From: CAZXYF01 sp964644705
GTDB taxonomy: Bacteria; Planctomycetota; Brocadiia; SM23-32
Assembly (NCBI GenBank): GCA_964644705.1
Contig: CAZXYF010000205.1
Location: 1 to 5,566 of the forward strand
Direction: 5' to 3'
DNA length: 5,566 nt
The notes below the pieces were generated by a model. It did no database searches, was not told the DNA's origin, and saw only the letters and a list, made by a program, of their open reading frames with translations. How positions within the stretch are numbered: position 1 is the first letter of the stretch; every line of letters starts with the position of its first letter. Shown in pieces: positions 1 through 5,294 of this stretch. Position numbers and translations under genes: made by a program.

Positions 1-66
1 AAGCCCGGCAAGTAGGGCATCACAAAACGCACGTGGTTCACCGAAACCTTACCAATTTCGAGTATT

Positions 67-74
67 TAAGGAGA
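67..74 (+). promoter_or_regulatory. Ribosome binding site of the URO-D-like gene
   Basis: TAAGGAGA lies 7 bases before the ATG at 82, a near-ideal Shine-Dalgarno match and spacing that fixes this start. The rest of positions 1-81 shows no convincing promoter. In frame 1 a TAG at 13-15 could end an upstream gene, but only four codons of that frame are visible, so no gene is called there. Confidence 0.8.
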
Positions 75-81
75 CGTATTC

Positions 82-1209
82 ATGAACAGCAGGGAACGAT
101 GGGTAGAGACGCTGACGTTTGGTGAACCGGACCGTATTCCGCTGACGCCGGGCCATCCGCGAGAATCCACACTGGAACGCTGGCACGGCGAAGGTTTGCC
201 GGAGGACGTATATTATTTTGATTATCTGTGCGATAAGTTGGGCATCGACATCGATAAGCCGGACCGGGAAAAGGTGACTCCCGGCGTGGATTTCACGATG
301 ATTCCGCGTTTTGAGGAAAAGGTGCTTGAACACAGGGACGGGCACTACCGCGTTCAGGACTGGAAAGGCAATATATGTGAGATTTCCGACGAATATGATG
401 TGACCTACCTGCGGGAGCCGAAGGATTTTGTCACACGCAAATGGATATCCTGTCCTGTGGAAGGGTGGGAGGACTGGGAGGACATGAAAAAGCGCTATCA
501 GGTGGACTCACCCGGGAGATTCGCCGACGATTTTGAGCAGCGGTGCGCGGCCATGCGAGAGCGGGATTATTTTTCCATGATTTCGTATCCTGGACCATTC
601 TGGCAGCTGCGCGAATGGTGTGGTTTTGAGGGATTATGCCACATGATGGTGAATCAGCCGGACCTGGTTAGCGAAATGACGGAGTACTGGAAAGATTTTG
701 TCTCGGGACTGCTGGATAGGATATTCGTGCACGTGGTGCCGGACGCGCTGCGGTTCAACGAGGACATGGCCTACAAGCAGAAATCAATGATCAGTCCCGG
801 GATGGCGCGCCGTTTCTGCCAGCCATGCTGGAGTGAATGGGCTGATAAGGCAAAAGATGCCGGCGTTCCAATAGTGGGGATTGACAGCGACGGATACGTG
901 GGGGAACTGATCCCGGTATGGCTTGAATCAGGATTGAATTATTGCGATCCCCTGGAGGTAGCGGCCGGATGTGACATTAATGAATTTCGTGATGAATACG
1001 GTCATCAGATATCGTATGCAGGGGGCGTCGATAAACGCCGTATCGCCAAAGGCGGGGATGTCATACGGAACGAGATTGGCCGACTGGAGCCGGTGATTCG
1101 GGACGGAGGATACGTTCCCGGGTGCGATCATGGCGTTCCGTCGGATATTTCATGGCCGAAATTTGTCGAGTACACGCGCCTCCTCGCAGGGGTGACAGGC
1201 TGGTTGTAA
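82..1209 (+). CDS. Uroporphyrinogen decarboxylase (URO-D) superfamily protein, not HemE; possible corrinoid-type methyltransferase relative
   Basis: This 375-residue cytoplasmic protein has no signal peptide or membrane segment and is full length for the superfamily. It opens with the family's usual N-terminus (NSRERWVETLTFGEPDRIP, residues 2-20). It then shows FNEDMAYKQKSMISPGM (225-241), a GIDSDG loop (266-271) followed by LESGLNYCDPLE (281-292) and AAG (294-296), and GGYVPGCDHGVPSDIS near the end (342-357). These match the URO-D-like proteins abundant in PVC bacteria. True HemE is unlikely because the RQAGRYLPEY-type N-terminal motif is absent. In the methylcobamide:CoM methyltransferase branch (MtaA/MtbA), zinc is held by His-x-Cys plus a distant Cys. 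Here the first pair is replaced by IDSDG, and only Cys348 (PGCDH) remains in the right area, so classical zinc-dependent thiol methylation is doubtful. The substrate is unknown. No neighbouring corrinoid protein is visible. The start is supported by a strong Shine-Dalgarno sequence. Confidence 0.9.
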   Translation: MNSRERWVETLTFGEPDRIPLTPGHPRESTLERWHGEGLPEDVYYFDYLCDKLGIDIDKPDREKVTPGVDFTMIPRFEEKVLEHRDGHYRVQDWKGNICEISDEYDVTYLREPKDFVTRKWISCPVEGWEDWEDMKKRYQVDSPGRFADDFEQRCAAMRERDYFSMISYPGPFWQLREWCGFEGLCHMMVNQPDLVSEMTEYWKDFVSGLLDRIFVHVVPDALRFNEDMAYKQKSMISPGMARRFCQPCWSEWADKAKDAGVPIVGIDSDGYVGELIPVWLESGLNYCDPLEVAAGCDINEFRDEYGHQISYAGGVDKRRIAKGGDVIRNEIGRLEPVIRDGGYVPGCDHGVPSDISWPKFVEYTRLLAGVTGWL

Positions 1210-1244
1210 CGGGGTCGCAATTTTTCTTCGGTCAGTTTGCTTAC

Positions 1245-1272
1245 TTGCACTATTCACTTCACCGGTCATAAT
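1245..1272 (+). promoter_or_regulatory. Possible sigma70-type promoter for the first HDOD gene
   Basis: TTGCAC (1245-1250) and CATAAT (1267-1272) are separated by 16 bp. The -10 box matches 5 of 6 consensus bases and the -35 box 3 of 6. It lies in the gap after the URO-D-like gene and would start transcription near 1279, giving a leader of about 110 bases before the ATG at 1389. The call is inferred from sequence alone. Confidence 0.35.
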
Positions 1273-1293
1273 AAGATTAAAGGGACGGGAAGG

Positions 1294-1331
1294 GTGAAAT
1301 GTGTGCGCAGGGAATCGCGTGTATATTTCAC
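1294..1331 (+). repeat. Inverted repeat in the leader of the first HDOD gene
   Basis: GTGAAAT (1294-1300) and ATTTCAC (1325-1331) are perfect 7-bp arms around a 24-base loop. An alternative pairing, GTGTG (1301-1305) with CACAC (1329-1333), would exclude the first. Five T residues follow at 1337-1341, so a weak terminator or attenuator is possible, but the large loop makes this uncertain. It could also end transcription from the URO-D-like gene. Confidence 0.3.
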
Positions 1332-1388
1332 ACAACTTTTTCCTTCTGAGTGCCCGACGCCAACACGCCCACAGCAAGTGCAAGTATC

Positions 1389-2255
1389 ATGAAACTGACC
1401 GAATCAGCCACGAAAAAACGCCAACAGATCATCGACCGGATCCCCGATTTTCCATCCATTCCAACGGCAGCGCTTAAGGTGCAACAGTTGTTAAAATCCT
1501 CGAACGTGGATTTTAATAAGCTTGCGAAAATCATCCGGAACGATCAGGCTCTGACGGCGAATCTTCTGCGGATTGCCAACACAGTATCCTTTGGCGGACG
1601 ACGCCAGATTGAAACGGTGGGACAGGCTATAGTCCGTCTTGGTACGCGACATGTCTCGCAAATGGTGGTGGGGCTGGCGGCCGCGTCCCTCATGGAGAAA
1701 GAAGTTAAAGGGTATGAAATGCCCCCAAAGGCTCTGTGGAAACATGCTCTGGCCGTGGCTATCGGAGCGTCAGAGCTGGCGCGGAGCCTCGATATGGAAG
1801 ATCCGGATGTGGCCTTTACCGGCGGCATGCTCCATGACATAGGGAAGGTGGCATTGGGGAATTTTGTAGAGTGTAACGTGGACTCCATCGAACGGCTGGC
1901 TTTCGACAAAGACGTCTCGTTTCACGTGGCAGAGCGGGCTGTTATGGGGATTAATCATGCTGAACTGGGTTCGTTGCTGATGAAGGAATGGGGGCTGACC
2001 GAACGTCTTGTGCGCGTGATTCAGTATCATCACGATCCGGACGGATGCGAAGACGTTAACAGCCTTATTGACCTGGTACATGTAGCCAATGCCGTCGCAA
2101 TGCAGGCTGGTATCGGAACGGGGATCGACGGATTGCACTATCAGCTATGCAATAATTCGATTGAACGACTCGGTATCTCCGAGGAACTGATGGATGAATT
2201 CCCGCTCGAAATAGAAGAGAGGGTTAATAATATATCGGACATCTTTGGCGAATGA
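1389..2255 (+). CDS. Stand-alone HDOD domain protein (copy 1)
   Basis: This 288-residue soluble protein is one HDOD domain (an HD-related output domain of bacterial signalling) with no receiver, EAL or membrane part. It shows the family's opening IPDFPSIPTAALKVQQLL (18-35), the IIRNDQALTANLLRIANT segment (48-65) and the VGQAIVRLGTRHV helix (77-89). HD-type metal ligands are largely kept: His119 (WKHAL), His149-Asp150 (LHDIGK), His190 (NHAELG) and His214-His215. The last ligand, usually Asp, is Asn234 in HVANAV, as in many HDOD proteins. Family members act in regulation, for example of motility, stress responses or the cell cycle, often without proven catalysis; the role here is unknown. The start at 1389 is chosen because it aligns exactly with the start of the downstream paralogue. 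An in-frame GTG at 1350 would add 13 residues rich in Pro, Ala, Ser and Thr. Neither start has a clear Shine-Dalgarno sequence. The pair may be co-transcribed. Confidence 0.93.
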   Translation: MKLTESATKKRQQIIDRIPDFPSIPTAALKVQQLLKSSNVDFNKLAKIIRNDQALTANLLRIANTVSFGGRRQIETVGQAIVRLGTRHVSQMVVGLAAASLMEKEVKGYEMPPKALWKHALAVAIGASELARSLDMEDPDVAFTGGMLHDIGKVALGNFVECNVDSIERLAFDKDVSFHVAERAVMGINHAELGSLLMKEWGLTERLVRVIQYHHDPDGCEDVNSLIDLVHVANAVAMQAGIGTGIDGLHYQLCNNSIERLGISEELMDEFPLEIEERVNNISDIFGE

Positions 2256-2291
2256 TGTTTTGCTTATGTTCGGGACTTGAGGATGAAGCGG

Positions 2292-2336
2292 CGGATCAGG
2301 GCAGACGCTGCGTTGCTGATCTGGCCGGTACGGCCA
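2292..2336 (+). repeat. Two overlapping hairpins between the HDOD genes
   Basis: GATCAG (2294-2299) pairs with CTGATC (2316-2321), enclosing a second stem, GCAG (2301-2304) with CTGC (2308-2311). Next to it, TGGCC (2322-2326) pairs with GGCCA (2332-2336) around a five-base loop. No T-run follows, so this is not a standard terminator. It could affect processing or relative expression of the two HDOD genes, or have no function. Confidence 0.35.
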
Positions 2337-2368
2337 CCATAAACTTTATGGCTTAGTAGGGAATCAAT

Positions 2369-2373
2369 AGGGA
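2369..2373 (+). promoter_or_regulatory. Ribosome binding site of HDOD copy 2
   Basis: AGGGA sits 4 bases before the ATG at 2378, somewhat close but usable. A second AGGGA at 2358-2362 lies 15 bases from the start. The first HDOD copy has no comparable signal, so the two copies may be translated at different rates. Confidence 0.45.
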
Positions 2374-2377
2374 AACC

Positions 2378-3247
2378 ATGAAAATGACTGAATCTGCTCG
2401 TGAGATGCGCAAAGAAATCGTGGCGGAGATCCCGGAGTTTCCGTCGATGCCCACGACCGCGTTGAAAGCAAAGAAGCTTCTCGACGCTGCTCAGGTGGAC
2501 TTTGATGAGCTGGCGCAGATCATACGGAATGACCAGGCCCTGACGGCGGATTTGTTGCATCTGGCCAACACCATATCTTACGGGGGACGGCGACAAATTC
2601 AGACGGTGGGGCAGGCGATAGTCCGCCTCGGTACACGGCAGGTTTCCCAGATGGTGGTCGGTCTGGCCGGGGCGTCTCTGCTGGATACTGAAATAGAAGG
2701 ATACGACATGGGCCCGCGCGCCATGTGGAAGCATGCCCTGGCAGTGGCTATTGGTTCATCCGAATTGACGAAACACCTGGAAAAAGAGGATCCCGATGCC
2801 GCTTTTACGGCGGGTATCCTGCACGATGTGGGAAAGGTCGCGCTGGCCAATTTTGTTCATGCCAACGCGGACACAATTGAGCAAATTGCGTTCGAGAAAA
2901 ACGTTCCGTTCAATGTAGCCGAACGCTTTGTGCTGGGAATTGACCACGCCGAGCTCGGGGCTATGCTGATGGATGAATGGGATTTGAACGAGAAAATCAC
3001 ACGGGTAATCCGGTGGCATCATAGCCCGAACAAATGTGAGGCCAATTTCTCGCTGACGGATATTGTGCACGTCGCCAACGCCGTGACAATGCAAGCGGGA
3101 ATCGGGACGGGGATTGATGGGTTGCACTACAACCTCTGCGAGGATGCAGTTGATCGGCTGGGGGTAACGTCGGATTACATGGATGATTTTGCCCTGGAAA
3201 TCGAGACTCGTCTCGAAAAAATATCAGACATCTTTGATGAAGAGTAG
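2378..3247 (+). CDS. Stand-alone HDOD domain protein (copy 2)
   Basis: This 289-residue protein is a gapless paralogue of the preceding gene, with about 188 of 288 positions identical by hand count. Ligand-type residues occur at the same numbers: His119 (WKHAL), His149-Asp150 (LHDVGK), His190 (DHAELG), His214-His215 and Asn234 (HVANAV). The best conserved blocks are IIRNDQALTA (48-57), the VGQAIVRLGTR helix (77-87), and MQAGIGTGIDGLHY (238-251). The first 45 residues outside FPS-PT-ALK, and residues 252-270, differ most, so specificity probably resides there. No other domain, signal peptide or membrane helix is present. It lies 122 bp after copy 1 on the same strand with no clear promoter between them, which fits a tandem duplication in one unit. 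Its molecular role is unknown; a regulatory protein that binds partner proteins is the family expectation. Confidence 0.94.
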   Translation: MKMTESAREMRKEIVAEIPEFPSMPTTALKAKKLLDAAQVDFDELAQIIRNDQALTADLLHLANTISYGGRRQIQTVGQAIVRLGTRQVSQMVVGLAGASLLDTEIEGYDMGPRAMWKHALAVAIGSSELTKHLEKEDPDAAFTAGILHDVGKVALANFVHANADTIEQIAFEKNVPFNVAERFVLGIDHAELGAMLMDEWDLNEKITRVIRWHHSPNKCEANFSLTDIVHVANAVTMQAGIGTGIDGLHYNLCEDAVDRLGVTSDYMDDFALEIETRLEKISDIFDEE

Positions 3248-3443
3248 GAATGATGGACCGGGGATGGGGCGGCCGACAATATGCCCGAAACACACCATTC
3301 CTGGGCCTTTCAAAGTCGGACCGATAGGAGATGGGCGGATATCCTGGCCCGCTGAGGAACAAGCACGGAATACAGCCACCAACCGTTTCCCGGACAATCC
3401 CGGGATGAATTAAGTTCTCGGTATCTGAGTCAGCTACTCACGT
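3248..3443. other. Non-coding stretch after the HDOD pair
   Basis: No gene is supported here. An imperfect stem-loop begins at the HDOD stop codon: AGGAATG (3246-3252) with CATTCCT (3296-3302), and GGGC (3267-3270) with GCCC (3283-3286) inside it. A compact hairpin, TCCCGG (3388-3393) with CCGGGA (3400-3405), lies further on. Neither is followed by a T-run, so both are only weak candidates for ending HDOD transcription. An in-frame + strand reading that runs out of the HDOD gene to 3413 looks like chance. Confidence 0.5.
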
Positions 3444-3471
3444 TTGCTCTTGGTATATCACGCGATATAAT
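3444..3471 (+). promoter_or_regulatory. Promoter of the regulator-aldolase operon
   Basis: A perfect -10 box, TATAAT (3466-3471), is preceded by TTGCTC (3444-3449; 3 of 6 to consensus) at 16-bp spacing. Transcription would start near 3478, leaving a leader of about 150 bases before the regulator's preferred ATG. The position, facing the GntR gene, and the palindrome covering the -10 box support a regulated promoter. Confidence 0.6.
3454..3469. promoter_or_regulatory. Candidate operator: inverted repeat over the -10 box
   Basis: TATATC (3454-3459) and GATATA (3464-3469) are perfect 6-bp arms around the spacer ACGC, overlapping four bases of the TATAAT box. A dimeric regulator bound here would block RNA polymerase. 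The GntR protein encoded downstream is the obvious candidate, giving autoregulation together with control of the aldolase. Assignment to that protein is inference. Confidence 0.5.
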
Positions 3472-3535
3472 GGTTTTTCAAAGCTTTGATGCTCACATTT
3501 CACGAGTCGTCAGGGCGCCAACTGTGGGAACGGCC

Positions 3536-3549
3536 CCGCTCGTGAGCGG
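3536..3549. repeat. Inverted repeat in the operon leader
   Basis: CCGCTC (3536-3541) and GAGCGG (3544-3549) are perfect arms with a two-base spacer. A smaller palindrome, ACGA-G-TCGT, lies at 3502-3510. Either could be a second protein-binding site downstream of the promoter. The two-base spacer is too short for an RNA hairpin loop unless the inner pairs open, so a DNA site is the more natural reading. Confidence 0.3.
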
Positions 3550-3605
3550 TATGCCCGCCTCGCTGGCCCAGTCATTTTAACGGTAGAGGGCCATGGGAGA
3601 TGTTC

Positions 3606-3621
3606 GGAGGAAGGCAGGAAA
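3606..3621 (+). promoter_or_regulatory. Ribosome binding region deciding the GntR start
   Basis: The purine-rich run GGAGGAAGGCAGGAAA contains GGAGGAAGG (3606-3614) and AGGA (3616-3619), the latter 6 bases before the ATG at 3626. For the alternative ATG at 3593 the only purine tract, AGAGGG (3585-3590), is just 2 bases away, which is too close. This favours 3626. Confidence 0.55.
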
Positions 3622-3625
3622 TCGT

Positions 3626-4270
3626 ATGGCACTTAAAGAGAAAGCCTACAACCAGATTCGCAGAAGTATTTTGAACGGAGAGTTTGTGCCCGGTGAGATG
3701 CTGAATCGCCGCGGTCTGGCTGAAGAACTGGATATGAGTCCGGCACCGGTGCATGAAGCAATGATTCAGCTGGAATGCGACGGATTTCTGGAAGCCCTGC
3801 CGCGCCGGGGCACTCGCGTGAAGACTGTCTCCCGCGAGGATGTACGGGGGCATCTGATCGTTCGCGAAGCACTGGAGTGTCAGATCGGACGAATTATCTG
3901 TGGGGAGCCCGTCGCAGAAGCGCTGGATGCGTTAACCCCACTGGCGGAGGCTACCGACGAAAGTAAAGTGACTGACGTGGAGCGAATGGAACGAGAGGTC
4001 AATTTTCACGTTGAAATGGCCGAATGTGCTGATTGTCCCACTCTCGCCACGGAATATAGTCGGGTGATGCAGATCGGTTTGTTCTATCGTGTGAATCTGC
4101 TGCTGAATGCGTCTGTACGGAAACCCGTTGACCGTCACGTCGTCCTGCTGGAGGATCTGGTGGAACAATCACCTGACGAAGCGGAGATAACCATGTCGAA
4201 ACACGTGTGGGCGGGTAAACCCGAGTCGATCCGGCCATCCTCCTTACGATGGAAAGGTTACGATGAATAA
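3626..4270 (+). CDS. GntR-family transcriptional regulator, FCD subfamily
   Basis: This 214-residue DNA-binding protein probably represses its own operon until it binds a small acid or sugar-acid ligand. The N-terminal winged helix-turn-helix runs from AYNQIRRSILNGEF (7-20) through PGEMLN (22-27) to GTRVKTVS (62-69). The C-terminal helical FCD domain covers about 72-195. Its metal/ligand site shows His128 (NFH), His171 (DRHVVLLEDL) and His193 (SKH); the usual Asp of DxxFH is Glu124. The recognition helix reads SPAPVHEAM (38-46) where the family normally has SRTPVREAL, so both DNA-contacting arginines are replaced. The equivalent of FadR Arg35 is kept (Arg29). FCD members include FadR relatives and NanR, the sialic acid regulator; adjacency to a sialate-lyase-type gene makes a NanR-like role plausible. 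The start at 3626 is chosen for its ribosome binding site; an ATG at 3593 would add 11 residues. Its end overlaps the next gene by 8 bases, implying translational coupling. Confidence 0.92.
   Translation: MALKEKAYNQIRRSILNGEFVPGEMLNRRGLAEELDMSPAPVHEAMIQLECDGFLEALPRRGTRVKTVSREDVRGHLIVREALECQIGRIICGEPVAEALDALTPLAEATDESKVTDVERMEREVNFHVEMAECADCPTLATEYSRVMQIGLFYRVNLLLNASVRKPVDRHVVLLEDLVEQSPDEAEITMSKHVWAGKPESIRPSSLRWKGYDE
4251..4257 (+). promoter_or_regulatory. Ribosome binding site of the aldolase gene inside the regulator gene
   Basis: GGAAAGG ends 5 bases before the ATG at 4263. It lies within the last codons of the GntR gene, whose stop (4268-4270) falls inside the aldolase frame, so the two proteins are translated from one mRNA. 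Confidence 0.65.
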
Positions 4271-5198
4271 CTGGAAGACGGAAGGTCTCGTTGCCGCTCC
4301 CCCGACCGGCTTTTCCGCTGACGGGGACATTGATCTGAAGCCTGTTGCGCCAATGGCCGAACACCTGCATCAACGCGGAGTGACCGGGGTGTTCGTCAAC
4401 GGCACGACGGGCGAAGGCATGTCGCTCACATGCGAGGAACGGGAGAGTCTGGCCGAAGAGTGGGGAAAGGCACTGCCGGAATCGATGAAATTCTTTATCC
4501 ACGTCGGACACAACAGCCTCGCGGATGTGTGTCGGCTTGCCCGTCATGCCGAAACCTGCGGCGCCGACGCTGTTGGGATCATGGCTCCGAATTTTTTTCA
4601 ACCCTCCGGTACGGAAGCCCTGATCGACTGGTGTGCGAATGCGGCGCGAAGTGTCCCTGACACCCCGCTGTACCTCTATCATATGCCGTCAATGACCGGA
4701 GTGGATGTAAATGTGACGGATTTCCTGCGACGTGCCGGCGAACGTATTCCCAATCTCGCCGGGATCAAATTCACCTTTGAAGCCCTGGATGATTACTTCG
4801 AGGCCCTTCGGCTTGAAGAAGGACGTTACGACGTTCTGTGGGGTCGTGACGAGATGCTGCTGGGAGCGCTCGCTATGGGGGCGCGGGGCGCAGTGGGCTC
4901 CACGTTTAATGCGTTCCCCGAACTGTCCCTGAAAGTCATGGAAGAATTCAGCGCCGGCAATCTTGATGTGGCGCGTGATTTCCAGGAAAAAGTGATTGAC
5001 GTCATTCGCATACTGGCCGGTACCGGAAGTTTCTTTGCGGCACTGAAGGTCGTCTTACACCACCAGGGGGTTCCAATCAGGCGAGACACACGCTGTCCCG
5101 TTTCATCACTGTCGGAGGCAGCAGCAGACAGGGTGATCAACCGGGTGCAGGATGTTCTGCAACCAGGCCTGTCCAAAACGCCAATTCGGGATGTGTAG
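4263..5198 (+). CDS. N-acetylneuraminate lyase-type aldolase (DHDPS/NAL family)
   Basis: This 311-residue cytoplasmic TIM-barrel aldolase forms a Schiff base with pyruvate or a 2-keto acid. It shows GTTGE (47-51) for binding the pyruvate carboxylate, catalytic Tyr139 in YLYHMPSMTG, and the Schiff-base Lys169 in GIKFT. Sialate-lyase features are GRDE (194-197), matching the E. coli NanA Asp191-Glu192 pair that binds the sugar tail, and GSTFN with Ser213, matching NanA Ser208. Dihydrodipicolinate synthase (DapA) is unlikely because its YNVPGRT arginine is missing: the equivalent segment is YHMPSMT. The expected reaction is N-acetylneuraminate to N-acetylmannosamine plus pyruvate, but relatives act on other sugar-derived keto acids, so the substrate is not proven. 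Length is normal for the family. The gene follows a GntR/FCD regulator with an 8-base overlap, as expected for a ligand-induced catabolic operon. No kinase, epimerase or transporter of a sialic acid pathway lies in the window. Confidence 0.9.
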   Translation: MNNWKTEGLVAAPPTGFSADGDIDLKPVAPMAEHLHQRGVTGVFVNGTTGEGMSLTCEERESLAEEWGKALPESMKFFIHVGHNSLADVCRLARHAETCGADAVGIMAPNFFQPSGTEALIDWCANAARSVPDTPLYLYHMPSMTGVDVNVTDFLRRAGERIPNLAGIKFTFEALDDYFEALRLEEGRYDVLWGRDEMLLGALAMGARGAVGSTFNAFPELSLKVMEEFSAGNLDVARDFQEKVIDVIRILAGTGSFFAALKVVLHHQGVPIRRDTRCPVSSLSEAAADRVINRVQDVLQPGLSKTPIRDV

Positions 5199-5294
5199 AT
5201 CTTTGTCTTTGCCTTCGTCTTTATCAAACATCTTCCGTTGTTTTTTGGCGGGCTCAACCCCCGTAGAAAGGCAGACGGAGGCAAAGACAAAGAT
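5199..5294. repeat. Long inverted repeat with hexamer-patterned arms
   Basis: Arms of 21 bp (5199-5219 and 5274-5294) are complementary except for one position (T5215 opposite G5278, a G-U pair in RNA) and enclose 54 bases. The left arm starts on the base after the aldolase stop. The left arm and its extension read as TTTGTC, TTTGCC, TTCGTC, TTTATC (5202-5225). The right side reads GACGGA, GGCAAA, GACAAA, GATAAA (5274-5297). The loop contains T6 (5241-5246) and a small CGGG/CCCG stem (5249-5252 with 5260-5263). As RNA this would fold strongly and could end or protect the operon mRNA, but no T-run follows the 3' arm. A dispersed intergenic repeat or small non-autonomous element is an alternative. 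No convincing target-site duplication is seen. Confidence 0.7.

Noticed and set aside
82..1209. Assignment as heme-biosynthesis HemE
   Set aside because: The conserved N-terminal arginine motif of true uroporphyrinogen decarboxylase is absent and the C-terminal motifs match the divergent URO-D-like group.
2264..2734. - strand open frame of 156 codons opposite the start of HDOD copy 2
   Set aside because: A similar antisense frame occurs opposite copy 1, as expected from the shared sequence of the paralogues; no motif or ribosome binding site supports it.
3183..3413. Small + strand frame running from inside HDOD copy 2 into the gap
   Set aside because: It starts within a confident gene in another frame, has no ribosome binding site and no recognisable domain.
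3999..4682. Long - strand open frame (227 codons) across the regulator-aldolase boundary
   Set aside because: It lies fully opposite two well-supported genes, has a low-complexity, arginine-rich composition and no recognisable motif; it is an antisense shadow.
4263..5198. Assignment as dihydrodipicolinate synthase DapA
   Set aside because: The DapA substrate-binding arginine motif is replaced by YHMPSMT, and GRDE plus GSTFN match sialate-lyase enzymes instead.
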